This document shows, one piece after another, positions 1-7,718 of a stretch of DNA of 64,000 bases (position 1 is its first letter; each line of letters opens with the position of its first letter). The DNA comes from Parvularcula sp039818345 (GTDB lineage Bacteria; Pseudomonadota; Alphaproteobacteria; Caulobacterales; Parvularculaceae): the NCBI GenBank assembly GCA_039818345.1, contig JBCBUC010000021.1, positions 1 through 64,000 on the forward strand, written 5' to 3'. The notes under the pieces were generated by a model that saw only the letters and a program-made list of their open reading frames with translations, had not been told where the DNA came from and ran no database searches. A program made the translations under genes and the position numbers.

Positions 1-84
1 AGACAAATCTTTGACATTTTCCAAGATCTCTAAATCGCTAGTGAAATTATAACTGAAAATGAGATCATTCTTCTTTTTCGAAAT

Positions 85-432
85 TTACTCTGAATACTGC
101 GAGAAAAACTTCCGAAAACATTTCTTCTCATATAGCCGCCAATGAATAAGATTCTCGTAGGCTTCAAGTATAAGCCTGGCCTTGAGTGTCTCGTAGGCAG
201 TCTGTACTTCCCCAAAAAAATGTTGTTCATCAAAAGAGGTCGCAGATGATTCATAACCTCTTTTTGTAAACTCAATTTTTGCGGATAACTCGTCAATTAG
301 ACCCGAAGGAACGACATTGTCTTGTTCATCTAGTGGCGTTCCTGTCGCTATCTCACGAGCATTCCTGGTTTTTGCAGCAGCATCAGCAACTTTAAGGAGA
401 CGGTTCTTGAAGCTCGTCTCGATCTGTTCCAT
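85..432 (-). CDS. hypothetical protein of mobile element, third gene of a minus-strand set
   Basis: Not recognised. The protein has about 115 residues if it starts at the ATG at 432; an in-frame TTG at 444 would add four residues. It looks soluble and largely helical, with a very aromatic and charged C-terminus. The start lies inside the preceding ORF (392-655), an overlap of about 41 bases, which is longer than normal translational coupling. Either the two really overlap, or a frameshift near 430-445 has split one longer protein. The region is richer in A+T than the core chromosome, in line with its place in the mobile element. No function can be assigned. Confidence 0.5.
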   Translation of the reverse strand: MEQIETSFKNRLLKVADAAAKTRNAREIATGTPLDEQDNVVPSGLIDELSAKIEFTKRGYESSATSFDEQHFFGEVQTAYETLKARLILEAYENLIHWRLYEKKCFRKFFSQYSE

Positions 433-655
433 CGGCCCCACCAAACAAAGTAGTTAAGACGCGACGCGCCCGCTCTCCATAAGAGTCTCGGTTTGTAGAA
501 AAGTAACCCGGAATATGATCTTCAACTGCCTGCTTAAACTGGTCATTGCGCTGATGCTTTAAAAGATCCGTATAAGTAGAAATATCTGTCTGGGTGACTT
601 CATGTGCACCCTTGCCCAAAGCTTTTGCAATACGATCTATAGCCGAATCAGTCAT
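392..655 (-). CDS. hypothetical protein of mobile element, second gene of a minus-strand set
   Basis: Not recognised. An 87-residue, charged, probably helical protein without membrane segments. Its ATG at 655 overlaps the stop of the upstream gene (652-1059) in an ATGA arrangement, so the two are almost certainly translated together. Its end overlaps the start of the next gene by about 41 bases. It may be the N-terminal part of a longer protein now split by a frameshift; the sequence alone does not decide. Found inside the integrated element, it may belong to an accessory cargo module. Confidence 0.5.
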   Translation of the reverse strand: MTDSAIDRIAKALGKGAHEVTQTDISTYTDLLKHQRNDQFKQAVEDHIPGYFSTNRDSYGERARRVLTTLFGGADGTDRDELQEPSP

Positions 656-1059
656 ACGTGTAACTTAGCAATTTCAAGTATAGTTCGTAAAGCCGCATTT
701 TTATCATCAAAAACATCAAATGCATCGAAAAACGCAGCGAGCCTCGCTTCACATTCGTCGCTCATTCGGAACTCGTATTGCTCGTCGTCAGGCAGATCTC
801 CATTCCGAACTTTCAAGGCGACGCGATGAACCAGGGCAGTATGATCAGCATCATCGGATTGGCGCTCGCAAAAGTCGAGGCCTCGACACATGAATATTCG
901 TTTCTGATCCAGTTCATCTTCGTATACAGATGAAATAGTCTTCGCGAAGTTTTGGAATGCCGCCATGCAGTCGAAAGTCACCTTCAGCCTTACCCGGCGG
1001 GCCTGCTTACGTGACGGCGAGCCACGACCGAACTCGGGTAGTGGTGTAATTTCAACCAT
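652..1059 (-). CDS. hypothetical protein of mobile element, first gene of a minus-strand set
   Basis: A 135-residue protein that I do not recognise. The N-terminal 30 residues are basic (RKQARRVRLK around residues 17-26). The C-terminal half is acidic and rich in Phe, Asp and Ala, followed by a helix. The ATG at 1059 is preceded by AGGCG at a usable distance. It heads a set of three minus-strand ORFs coupled by overlaps (1059 down to 85), so the products probably act together. A small DNA-binding or toxin-antitoxin-type role is possible but nothing in the sequence proves it. Confidence 0.55.
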   Translation of the reverse strand: MVEITPLPEFGRGSPSRKQARRVRLKVTFDCMAAFQNFAKTISSVYEDELDQKRIFMCRGLDFCERQSDDADHTALVHRVALKVRNGDLPDDEQYEFRMSDECEARLAAFFDAFDVFDDKNAALRTILEIAKLHV

Positions 1060-1171
1060 TTACAAACGCCTGGACATTTACCAATATTTTAAGGGTGTTG
1101 GCTCGCACTTTTATCATATCGACACAAGTGTTTTCTTGTCACCGCTTCGCTCGTTGCGGGAACTGTAGGCC

Positions 1172-1348
1172 ATGTCTGCCGATGCGCAGTCACAGCAAAT
1201 TGTTTTCTGCGCCAGCCCGAGATTTGCATGGTCCAGCGCTATTGGCGCACAGAATCAAACGGCAGTTCGCCGAGGGTTCTTGGTCGACTTCAAAGGCGAG
1301 GGTGACGCAATGGGAGACCACTATACTTTCTCCTGCCAAGATGCGTGA
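1172..1348 (+). CDS. possible small ORF, 58 residues
   Basis: In the 390-base gap between the minus-strand gene ending upstream at 1059 and the resolvase stop at 1451, an ATG at 1172 opens a 58-codon frame closed by TGA at 1346-1348. The residues look protein-like (a GFLVDF stretch near residues 35-40), but there is no convincing ribosome binding site and no family I recognise. It could be a small gene, the stump of a longer gene cut by rearrangement, or chance. The rest of the gap is AT-rich at 1060-1130 and shows nothing else. Confidence 0.22.
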   Translation: MSADAQSQQIVFCASPRFAWSSAIGAQNQTAVRRGFLVDFKGEGDAMGDHYTFSCQDA

Positions 1349-1450
1349 TAGTATCGCGCGCGGCTTGCGAAGCGCTAGATCTCATAGGTGATCTTGGTAC
1401 CACTAATCGGTTTGAGGGCCCCATCGCCGCCGTCGCCGGAATGTACGCGC

Positions 1451-2050
1451 CTAACCCACGTCCGTGATAACCTTTGGCTGGTAGCGAGAGTTTGCTGTCC
1501 GCAGTTCAGCAAGGTGCCGGTAAAGAGTGGATCGACCGATACCGAGATGCTTGGCGGTGCTGGGAACCGATAGGCCATCACTGATGAGATAGTGCGCTTC
1601 GGCGAGCATCGCGGGTGATAGCGCCGACGGTCGGCCCAGTACGCTGCCCTTTGCTTTTGCGGCTTCGATGCCTGCTTTTGTCCGCTCCACGATCAATGCG
1701 CGCTCAAAGTCGGCGATGGCGCAGAGCATATTGAGGGTGAGCTGACCAACGGCCGTACCCAGATCAAAGGTCTCGCAAAGGCTGCAAAAGCCGATCCCGC
1801 GATGATGAAGGCTCCAGACAGTGTCTGTCAGGTCCCGCATGGATCTGGCAAGACGGTCCATGCGCCAAACGATTAGGCTGTCGCCAGGTTCCAATGCGAC
1901 CAGGGCGGCGCGATAACCGGGCCGTTCGAGACACGTGCCGCTGATCCCTTCGTCGGTGTACAGGCGGTCATATCCGGCCTGCTCAAGCGCACGGAGCTGC
2001 AGGTCGAGTGTTTGTTCTGTCGTGCTGACACGGGCGTAAGCAATGCGCAT
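1451..2050 (-). CDS. serine resolvase/invertase (Tn3 type)
   Basis: A small serine recombinase of 199 residues, the usual size of Tn3-family resolvases and DNA invertases. The catalytic domain opens with YARVST (nucleophile Ser9) and continues through the WRMDRLARS segment with active-site arginines. The C-terminus has a linker (GRPSALS) and a Hin-type helix-turn-helix ending in STLYRHL. The ATG at 2050 is chosen because AGGAGG lies seven bases upstream; the longer frame from 2164 adds residues unrelated to the family. Such enzymes resolve cointegrates or dimers, or invert segments, at sites usually next to the gene. The likely place for a res site is 2051-2204, but I see no clear subsites. 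Proteins of this type often stabilise plasmids and integrative elements. Confidence 0.92.
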   Translation of the reverse strand: MRIAYARVSTTEQTLDLQLRALEQAGYDRLYTDEGISGTCLERPGYRAALVALEPGDSLIVWRMDRLARSMRDLTDTVWSLHHRGIGFCSLCETFDLGTAVGQLTLNMLCAIADFERALIVERTKAGIEAAKAKGSVLGRPSALSPAMLAEAHYLISDGLSVPSTAKHLGIGRSTLYRHLAELRTANSRYQPKVITDVG

Positions 2051-2204
2051 CGGACGGCCTCCTTTCCCTTGTATCCTGCGGCCTTGCGCGTCTCGAAAAG
2101 GTTCGGTTCCAAGACACGCGTATTCTCCCGGCCCGTTCCACCAAAACACTGGGCTTGCGAGCACCCTTAAAGGCTAATTCATCCAATCCTGATACGGAAC
2201 GTTT

Positions 2205-2564
2205 TTGGGACTGTTATCCCCAGCTTTCTTGTGGGGGGTGCCGGGCGACGTGCTGGCTGATGACTCAGCCCGTCATCCAGTCATCGGCGATAAGCCTGCG
2301 CGCGAGCTACTTAACGCGGACTTGCTCGCCTTGCCTAAGACAGAGCGGCAGGCTTGGATTCATGGAGCCGCGGCACAGATGGTACAGGTGTTGGCGCCGC
2401 GAGATCCCGCACTAGCGCGATGCGCCTCTGATTTCTTCGTTACGTTTCAAACAGGCCAGGAAGAAACGGCAAAAGTAATGGTCGTGTACCCAGATAAGCA
2501 GGCCACGGTTACGCTGATGGCCGTTACGGCCACTGCATGTGAGGTTATGCCGGGGCAGGACTAA
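2205..2564 (+). CDS. hypothetical protein, possibly exported
   Basis: A 119-residue frame with TTG as its first start, preceded only by a weak GGAAC. The N-terminus is hydrophobic (residues 2-12) and could be part of an export signal. The middle (residues 34-75) is helical with an Ala-rich turn, and two cysteines (around 73 and 111) could pair in the periplasm. It is transcribed away from the resolvase and its end overlaps the convergent gene (2545-3234) by 20 bases. Family not recognised. The frame is open and its composition is protein-like, but the weak start keeps confidence moderate. Confidence 0.45.
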   Translation: MGLLSPAFLWGVPGDVLADDSARHPVIGDKPARELLNADLLALPKTERQAWIHGAAAQMVQVLAPRDPALARCASDFFVTFQTGQEETAKVMVVYPDKQATVTLMAVTATACEVMPGQD

Positions 2565-3234
2565 AATCGTCGAAGGAGAGGATTCCTTGTCTTGGACTTG
2601 TTGTGTCCTTGTCGAGCGGCGCAATATCGGATTGCAATTCCATAGCAGCCTCCGCCTCAACAATCAGAGCATCGATCTTCTCGAGGTCTTCGATGGTGAC
2701 GTCCTCGCCACTGATGATCTCACGACCCTGATCGACCTTTTCCTGTGCCAGCCCCAAGCGCCGGGCGCGATCCAGGAATGCGCGCCACTGCTCAGCCGTC
2801 ACTGCATTCTCTGGATTGTCGTCCGGCAGCTGATCATCGGGAACAATGGTCCCATCCGCGGTTTCAAAGCGCCCGTCGTCCCGCCGGTAAATTGCCGTGC
2901 CATCCGCCAGTCTGGCGGTACGGCTTTCGATGTCAGCTCGCCAGTCCTCCAAATCGGCAAAGGCATTGTCTAAGCGGGACTGCAAGTCATCCAAGCGTAG
3001 CAATGTGGCTGCAATCTGGTCCGCGCTCGCCATTTGCAGCAAGACGGCATGAAGCTGCCTGCGCTGTTCTTCCTCTTTGCGCTCGATCGCCTTGGGATCT
3101 TTGTCGCCCACCAAGAAACGTTTTTGCTTGGGCCCGTTGCCATCGGTGGCAACCTCTACGGCCATGTCGCGCAGATCAATTTCATTTTGGGTGAGAGTGG
3201 TCTCGGGATCATCGCCCTGAACAAAGTCATTCAT
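2545..3234 (-). CDS. hypothetical acidic coiled-coil protein of mobile element
   Basis: A 229-residue soluble, acidic protein. Residues about 45-105 are rich in Glu, Arg, Leu and Gln with heptad-like spacing, suggesting a coiled coil. They are followed by a short DGT-repeat segment (around 107-130) and a second helical region (about 150-195). No enzymatic motif is visible and I do not recognise the family. It is divergent from the DnaA-like/ribbon-helix-helix gene at 3494. The 259 bases between them hold a perfect 12-base inverted repeat and an AT-rich palindrome, so its promoter is probably controlled there. A structural or partitioning-like helper role in the element is conceivable, but this is inference. 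Confidence 0.7.
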   Translation of the reverse strand: MNDFVQGDDPETTLTQNEIDLRDMAVEVATDGNGPKQKRFLVGDKDPKAIERKEEEQRRQLHAVLLQMASADQIAATLLRLDDLQSRLDNAFADLEDWRADIESRTARLADGTAIYRRDDGRFETADGTIVPDDQLPDDNPENAVTAEQWRAFLDRARRLGLAQEKVDQGREIISGEDVTIEDLEKIDALIVEAEAAMELQSDIAPLDKDTTSPRQGILSFDDFSPAPA

Positions 3235-3283
3235 GGCGGCCTCCGATAGGCTGAATGCCGCGCGGGGCTACACCCCCGCTGGC

Positions 3284-3310
3284 TACTCTTCTTACGGTGT
3301 AAGAAGAGTA
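3284..3310. promoter_or_regulatory. perfect inverted repeat, candidate operator
   Basis: TACTCTTCTTAC (3284-3295) and its exact reverse complement GTAAGAAGAGTA (3299-3310) are separated by GGT. The repeat lies 50 bases upstream of the minus-strand ATG at 3234 and in the same intergenic space as the start of the DNA-binding protein gene at 3494. No T-tract follows on either strand, which argues against a terminator. A dyad binding site for a dimeric regulator is the simplest reading, with the neighbouring ribbon-helix-helix protein as the obvious candidate. Confidence 0.6.
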
Positions 3311-3403
3311 CTCACCGATCACCGCTGACCCCGATGTCTCCCACCTGTCCCGTAAAATCAAAAACGTAGCGCGTTTCTCAATCATAAAATCATTACACGG
3401 ATT

Positions 3404-3432
3404 GATTATTAATAAAATTTTAATTAATAATC
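3404..3432. promoter_or_regulatory. AT-rich palindrome between divergent genes
   Basis: The stretch GATTATTAATAAAA followed by TTTTAATTAATAATC is an inverted repeat broken by one extra base. It sits in the most AT-rich run of the intergenic region (about 3358-3432), 60 to 90 bases upstream of the ATG at 3494. It could be an operator, the -10 region of a divergent promoter, or a melting region of a replication or transfer origin. The proximity of a DnaA domain IV-like protein makes the origin idea worth testing. Confidence 0.45.
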
Positions 3433-3493
3433 TTGGCTTGGCCACCTTCTTGCACTGCGGGGAGGTGGCAGAACTCGAGCATAGAACGTAGGA

Positions 3494-4117
3494 ATGGCAG
3501 GAGAGGATTTTTCAGCTGCGGCCCCCCAGGGCGCTTTGGAGATAGAAGACGTGTCCAAGGACCCGCTGATCGCTTTCATCCTGGAGCGTGTGTGCGAGCA
3601 CTTTGGTACCACCAAAAAGAACCTCCGATCATCTCGAAAGGACGTTGCGACAGCAAACGCCCGGCGAGCCTTCTTGTTCGTTGTTCACTATGGCGCCGAG
3701 CGGAGCGTGCAGGTTGGGACTGATGAACTGGAAGCGCGGCGAGAGTCGGGGTTGCTCTCGTTGAAAAGGGTCCATGCGCTTGATGGTGAGTTTGGTGATG
3801 CGGTCCAAGCAGTTTGGTCTGCTGTCTCAAAAAAGTTCGACAATTTTCCAACGATCGATCCCTATGTTGAGGCATCGTACGGTGAGCGAAAGTCCATCAG
3901 GAGAGAACGAAAAGCCACACGAAAACTGCTAGCCAAGGGCGGCGAGCGAGCCAGCGCGCCACTCACTGTTCAGGTTGATGATGACCTGCCCGACATGCTC
4001 GCATCATTCGTGGAAGCTGCAGACATGACCAAGAGGGAGGCTGTTTCGCGCGCCATCCGAAGGTTCATTCGGGAAGAAATCGAGAGCCGCGACTTGTCAA
4101 TACCCGAGCAGAAATAA
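3494..4117 (+). CDS. DnaA domain IV-like HTH plus ribbon-helix-helix DNA-binding protein
   Basis: A 207-residue protein with two apparent DNA-binding parts. Residues about 22-112 follow the pattern of the DnaA C-terminal domain (domain IV): a helix ending EHFGTTKKNL, then SSRKD, then a helix with ANARRAFLFVVHY where DnaA has ARQIAMYL, and a final helix. The DnaA signature loop (GGRDHSTV) is not conserved, so binding to standard DnaA boxes is doubtful. Residues about 155-195 resemble a CopG/Arc ribbon-helix-helix: beta strand LTVQVDDDL, helix, a TKREAVSRAIRRFI helix. A basic linker (130-150) joins them. The role is probably regulation, partition or replication of the element, with the palindromes at 3284-3432 as candidate targets. 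The ATG at 3494 follows a GTAGGAATGGCAGG-like context without a strong ribosome binding site. Confidence 0.72.
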   Translation: MAGEDFSAAAPQGALEIEDVSKDPLIAFILERVCEHFGTTKKNLRSSRKDVATANARRAFLFVVHYGAERSVQVGTDELEARRESGLLSLKRVHALDGEFGDAVQAVWSAVSKKFDNFPTIDPYVEASYGERKSIRRERKATRKLLAKGGERASAPLTVQVDDDLPDMLASFVEAADMTKREAVSRAIRRFIREEIESRDLSIPEQK

Positions 4118-4506
4118 TTATTCGGATAAAGCGCATTATTTATCTTCTTTAGCCACGAGTTTGTGATAATCATGGGGTGCTGCTGAAGCGCCGTCGGTAG
4201 CAACAACATAACTCAGTTTCATGCACTCGCGTATCTGGTGCTGATCGTGCTCGTTTCTTCTTCATCTCGTTTGAGGTGTCGAGGTACGAGAGACTGAGCT
4301 GAGTGTCTTCGTTCTGTACGGTGAGCAAAATGAAGAGATTATCAATGACCCAAAACCCTCCAAACTGCTTCGACCCCACTTCAAGTCTCAGCTTGATACC
4401 GCCCGAACCCCTCGCTGTGCTGAGGCGAGAGCGATCCGATCCGTATTTATCGTTTCAAACGTGGCACAACTAACGTTGTTGTTTCAAAGCATGTCTGGGG
4501 CAGGGT
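4118..4506. other. 389-base gap, possible 47-residue ORF
   Basis: No convincing gene. A short plus-strand frame from ATG 4330 (or GTG 4321) to TAA 4471-4473 encodes 47-50 residues ending SFQTWHN; it is protein-like but has no clear ribosome binding site. CGTTTCAAACG at 4451-4461 is a short palindrome, and GTTTCAAA recurs 30 bases later, just before the gene at 4507; both could be regulatory. Nothing else stands out on either strand. Confidence 0.3.
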
Positions 4507-5067
4507 ATGGCGGACAATTCAATCAAGGGAAGCAAGCACACCGAACTCATTATCGTTGTGCTGATTTCACAGCTCGAAGACCGGCAGTATCGCGATGATG
4601 CGACGCGTTTTCTAAGCGAGGTCCTTCAAAGGAAGCACATCAAGCCGGAAGGGCTTGTTGATTACGTCGAGAGAATTCTCGGTGAAACAAACTACGCTAG
4701 CGGAGTGTTCATTGGTGGTGTGTGGTATTCCCGCCCACTATCTCTGTCCAAACTGGCAATGAGCGACGAAGAGATTGACGGTCCTCAGACCGTGAACTCT
4801 GATGATCTGGGTGATGACCCAGACACTGAAGTGCGTTTCGAGCGAGCCGATCGAAATCGAACAGACTTTGTTTCTAGGACCTTCTACAGAGGGCCGGATG
4901 ATCCGGAGAATAAGCCATCTTCGGTCTATTGGGGCCTCTACCGGTGTTTGATGAGCGTGTTGTTGGCTCGGCATCGGTTTGAATGGCTTCAGTTCAGGAT
5001 GGAGTTAGCGGAGCAGCGGCGAGGACCTGATAAAACGGTACCTGATCCGGGTACCGTGAATAGCTAG
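4507..5067 (+). CDS. hypothetical protein of mobile element
   Basis: A soluble 186-residue protein, not recognised. Residues 10-60 look helical and begin with the hydrophobic strand ELIIVVLISQL. The middle (90-120) is acidic, the last third has a helix rich in Leu and Arg, and the tail is Pro- and charge-rich. There is no signal peptide or membrane segment. The gene is monocistronic: it is preceded by a 389-base gap and followed within 10 bases by a strong intrinsic terminator (5077-5112), so it seems to be its own transcription unit. Confidence 0.65.
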   Translation: MADNSIKGSKHTELIIVVLISQLEDRQYRDDATRFLSEVLQRKHIKPEGLVDYVERILGETNYASGVFIGGVWYSRPLSLSKLAMSDEEIDGPQTVNSDDLGDDPDTEVRFERADRNRTDFVSRTFYRGPDDPENKPSSVYWGLYRCLMSVLLARHRFEWLQFRMELAEQRRGPDKTVPDPGTVNS

Positions 5068-5076
5068 AGCAATATG

Positions 5077-5112
5077 AGGCCTTCGGATGAAAATCCGGAG
5101 GCCTTTTCGTTT
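5077..5112 (+). terminator. Rho-independent terminator
   Basis: AGGCCTTCGGAT (5077-5088), a GAAA tetraloop, and ATCCGGAGGCCT (5093-5104) form a 12-base-pair stem with one G-U pair, running directly into TTTTCGTTTC. It lies 10 bases after the stop of the gene at 4507-5067 and so ends that transcript. Confidence 0.88.
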
Positions 5113-5237
5113 CATAGTATTCGGCCCCAACGTTGTTTGCTTGGCGTCTTTCGGACCAATTTCCGAGGAGTTTTGAAAACCTGTCCTATGACAACCTCAC
5201 CGGAGCATTTTGCTCGTAATGCGGAGGATATCATGGG

Positions 5238-5531
5238 GTGAATCTAAAGCAACACAGCCAAGCCAGCCAGTCGACCTTTATGGGTTCGGTCAAGTGGTTG
5301 GCCAACATGCTAGCCGTTATCATCACCTTCTTTTTGACTCCCAAGGCGTACTCGCTGACGGAGTCATTCGTGATCGATTATACGTCTGATCACTATGGGT
5401 ACGGATTTGAAGACATCACATCGTTCGTGTGGGGTATATACCTTGCACTGACGATATTCTTCTTCTCGCGTGCAACGGTATCGACTTCGCTAGTCATGGG
5501 CGGCCTCGCATTGGCAAGCCGCATGTTCTGA
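5238..5531 (+). CDS. small inner-membrane protein upstream of coupling protein
   Basis: A 97-residue protein starting at GTG 5238 with GGAGG ten bases upstream; ATG 5280 (residue 15) is the alternative. Hydrophobic segments lie at about residues 18-40, 63-77 and 82-95, giving two or three membrane spans. A polar loop with YTSDHYGYGFED lies between them. It is followed by a second tiny membrane protein and then the VirD4/TraG-type ATPase, which itself has no N-terminal membrane helices. I infer that these small proteins supply the membrane anchor or belong to the same transfer machine. Family not recognised. Confidence 0.68.
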   Translation: MNLKQHSQASQSTFMGSVKWLANMLAVIITFFLTPKAYSLTESFVIDYTSDHYGYGFEDITSFVWGIYLALTIFFFSRATVSTSLVMGGLALASRMF

Positions 5532-5563
5532 TAACGTAACTCAACATGGATTGGAAGAAGACA

Positions 5564-5695
5564 ATGAGCGACTATGAAAAAGTGGGTCAAGGTAGTTACG
5601 GTGTGTACCGCAAGAAAAAATCAAACTGGGGTGGCTGGATCGTTGGTCTAGCTATCGTGATGCTGATCGTCGCGGCTGCTGCCAGCGGCGCCTAA
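5564..5695 (+). CDS. 43-residue single-span membrane protein
   Basis: A short frame from ATG 5564 to TAA 5693-5695. The N-terminal half is hydrophilic (SDYEKVGQGSYGVYRKKK) and the C-terminal half is one transmembrane helix starting at about residue 23 (GGWIVGLAIVML). GGAAGA lies about eight bases before this ATG; the in-frame ATG at 5546 would add six residues but lacks a ribosome binding site. It sits between the membrane protein at 5238-5531 and the coupling ATPase at 5774, on the same strand and closely spaced. The N-in, positively charged topology fits a small partner or anchor of the ATPase; this is inference. Confidence 0.62.
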   Translation: MSDYEKVGQGSYGVYRKKKSNWGGWIVGLAIVMLIVAAAASGA

Positions 5696-5773
5696 ACACA
5701 AAAATACGGAACTAGTTCTCGGGGAGCGCGCTGCCGCTCCCCTTTTTGTGCTCAGAAACAGGGAAAGCAATCA

Positions 5774-7414
5774 ATGTATCAAACAAATTTCAATCCAGAG
5801 GATGATCGTTTTGGGACGGCTGGTTTCGCGTCGGGCAACGATGTCCGCCGGGCCGACTTGCGAGACCCCAGCGGTGTTCCTGTCGGTTTCAAGGACGGAT
5901 CATTGTTGAAGCTCGGAGGCGACGCCCTGCTCATAACGGTGGGCGGCGCCGGAAGTGGCAAGTTGAGGGACCTCCTTTCCTATGCCCTGTGCATGGGGCC
6001 TTCGTCACCCATGATCGTGCTTGATCCAAGAGGAGAGTTGGCAGCGATTTCAATCCACACGCTGGCACCTCGCGGCGTGTACGGATATTGTTGGAATCCT
6101 TTGGGTATGCATCATCCCGTCTTACCGCAGCATGCATGCAACCCGCTTGACATATTGAAGCCAGATAGTCCTCATTTTCACAGCGATTGCGACTTCATTT
6201 CAGAAGGCCTTATCCCGCTGTCAGGTGGTGGCAACGGGAAGTATTTCGAGTTGCGGGCACGCGAATGGCTGAGCAGCTTCATGAAGGCAGGGGTCGAGTA
6301 CCGTGGGCGGATAAACCTTCCCGATCTCTATGAAGTCATCGGGGTCATTGAGACGGACCCCAATGCATGGGCTGATGAGCTCGAAAAGATGCTTGCATCA
6401 CGATTTCCTGACGTTCGGCGCAACGCAGGTGAGATGCTGGCCAAGCAACAGGACTCGCCGAAGGAGTTCAGCGGAATTCTGGGGGAGATCTACGCCCATC
6501 TGTCGTTTCTCAATGATCCCCACCTTCGCGCCGCACTGTCGGGCGACGGTCGAGACTGTTTTTCACTCGAAGCGCTGACAAACCCTACACGGAGATCGCG
6601 CGTTCACCTCAATGTCCCTGCGGAATATTTGTCAGTATGGTCACCAGTGATTCGACTCTTCTTTACAGTGACGATGCTCTATAAAGCTCGATGTCCCGAG
6701 CGCGAGAGAATTCTTCTGCTTGTCGATGAGGCAGGCCAGCTAGGACGGTTCGAGGCTCTGCTGCGTGCATTCACGTATGGACGCGGCGCTGGCGTTCGCG
6801 CTTGGGCAATCTTTCAGGACGTGGGGCAGATCACGAGGAATTTTGGAGCATCGGCATTGCAGGGTTTCTTGGGGTCGGCCCAGCTGCGACAGTTCATGGG
6901 TGTCCGGGATTTCGAAACTGCCAAGTTAGTTTCGTCGATGCTCGGTACACAGACACTCTCTTATGATGACGACTTGGCTCAGGGCAGAGCGCAAAAGAAC
7001 AGGCGCAACTCGATCAGGAAGGCCCTGATGGAGGATGCTGACCCCTTTGAGTTCTCTTTTGACAGAGCCCAATTTGGCCGGGAGGAGGTGCATCGAACCA
7101 AGCAGGCGCGAGCGCTGCTCACACCGGACGAGATACTAAGCCTGCCTGAAGACAAACAAATCCTCTTTGTGTCTGGCAAGAACATCAAACCCATTCTTGC
7201 CGACAAGTACCCTTACTACGCGCGCCGGGAGATGGCAGGCTTCTATCTGCCTAACCCTTATCATCCGCCTCAAGATAGTGTGACAATCAGGACAAGCTTT
7301 GGGTCTTCGAAGCGCGCCGTCAGATCAGGACCGATTCCTGAAAATTTGAGGCATTTTCCGCAATATCAACATGGAATGATGTACTGGATCGATGGGTTTT
7401 CTCTAGCATCGTGA
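5774..7414 (+). CDS. VirD4/TraG-type coupling protein (T4CP), soluble form
   Basis: Type IV coupling proteins are hexameric ATPases that bring relaxase-bound DNA to a type IV secretion channel. The 546-residue protein has the family layout: a P-loop at about residues 57-64 (GGAGSGKL), the DPRGEL motif at 84-89 where VirD4 has DPKGE, Walker B ILLLVDEA at about 313-320, and the later AIFQD glutamine motif near 345-349. The usual two N-terminal membrane helices are missing, so it resembles cytosolic T4CPs. In the P-loop the Ser/Thr after the lysine is Leu (GSGKL rather than GSGKT), a change that normally weakens Mg-ATP binding. Two small membrane proteins lie just upstream and four small genes downstream. 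No relaxase or secretion channel gene is in view. Confidence 0.88.
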   Translation: MYQTNFNPEDDRFGTAGFASGNDVRRADLRDPSGVPVGFKDGSLLKLGGDALLITVGGAGSGKLRDLLSYALCMGPSSPMIVLDPRGELAAISIHTLAPRGVYGYCWNPLGMHHPVLPQHACNPLDILKPDSPHFHSDCDFISEGLIPLSGGGNGKYFELRAREWLSSFMKAGVEYRGRINLPDLYEVIGVIETDPNAWADELEKMLASRFPDVRRNAGEMLAKQQDSPKEFSGILGEIYAHLSFLNDPHLRAALSGDGRDCFSLEALTNPTRRSRVHLNVPAEYLSVWSPVIRLFFTVTMLYKARCPERERILLLVDEAGQLGRFEALLRAFTYGRGAGVRAWAIFQDVGQITRNFGASALQGFLGSAQLRQFMGVRDFETAKLVSSMLGTQTLSYDDDLAQGRAQKNRRNSIRKALMEDADPFEFSFDRAQFGREEVHRTKQARALLTPDEILSLPEDKQILFVSGKNIKPILADKYPYYARREMAGFYLPNPYHPPQDSVTIRTSFGSSKRAVRSGPIPENLRHFPQYQHGMMYWIDGFSLAS

Positions 7415-7427
7415 AAGGAGCTCGCCT

Positions 7428-7718
7428 TTGAGCGAAAAGAATGAAGAGCGTCCGCGTGAAGTCGCGGGCGCTCCTAAGTCCCGCCCCAGCCATATTGCTT
7501 ATCAAGTCGATCAGGGGGCGGATGAGAAGTCGTACTTTAGTCGCGTCGGGGCTGCATTTGCGCACAGAGATGGGCAAGGCTTCAACGTTAAACTCAAGTC
7601 GTTCCCGGTCGATGGACAGGTCGTGCTTCGTGCTCCGAAAGATCGCCTCGAAGCCACCAGGACCGGAAGTGATCGATCGCACCAGCAACGGACCGATCGT
7701 GGAGACCTCGAGCGGTGA
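7428..7718 (+). CDS. conserved hypothetical small protein of alphaproteobacterial mobile elements
   Basis: A 96-residue protein starting at TTG 7428, chosen for AAAGGAG just upstream. The core is SHIAYQV then a YFSRVGAAFAHRDGQGFNV segment (about residues 35-55) and FPVDGQVVLR. This is the pattern of a small single-domain protein I have often seen in conjugative and mobilisable elements of alphaproteobacteria; its function is not known. It follows the coupling protein by 13 bases and its stop overlaps the next gene's GTG start (GTGA), so it is part of the transfer-gene transcript. The last 15 residues are charged and probably disordered. Confidence 0.72.
   Translation: MSEKNEERPREVAGAPKSRPSHIAYQVDQGADEKSYFSRVGAAFAHRDGQGFNVKLKSFPVDGQVVLRAPKDRLEATRTGSDRSHQQRTDRGDLER

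Noticed and set aside
2051..2204. Possible res site upstream of the resolvase
   Set aside because: The place is right, but I could not find the paired inverted 12-base subsites that would define it.
4170..4379. Minus-strand 69-codon frame in the 4118-4506 gap
   Set aside because: No ribosome binding site, odd composition with clustered Cys and Arg, and no recognised family.
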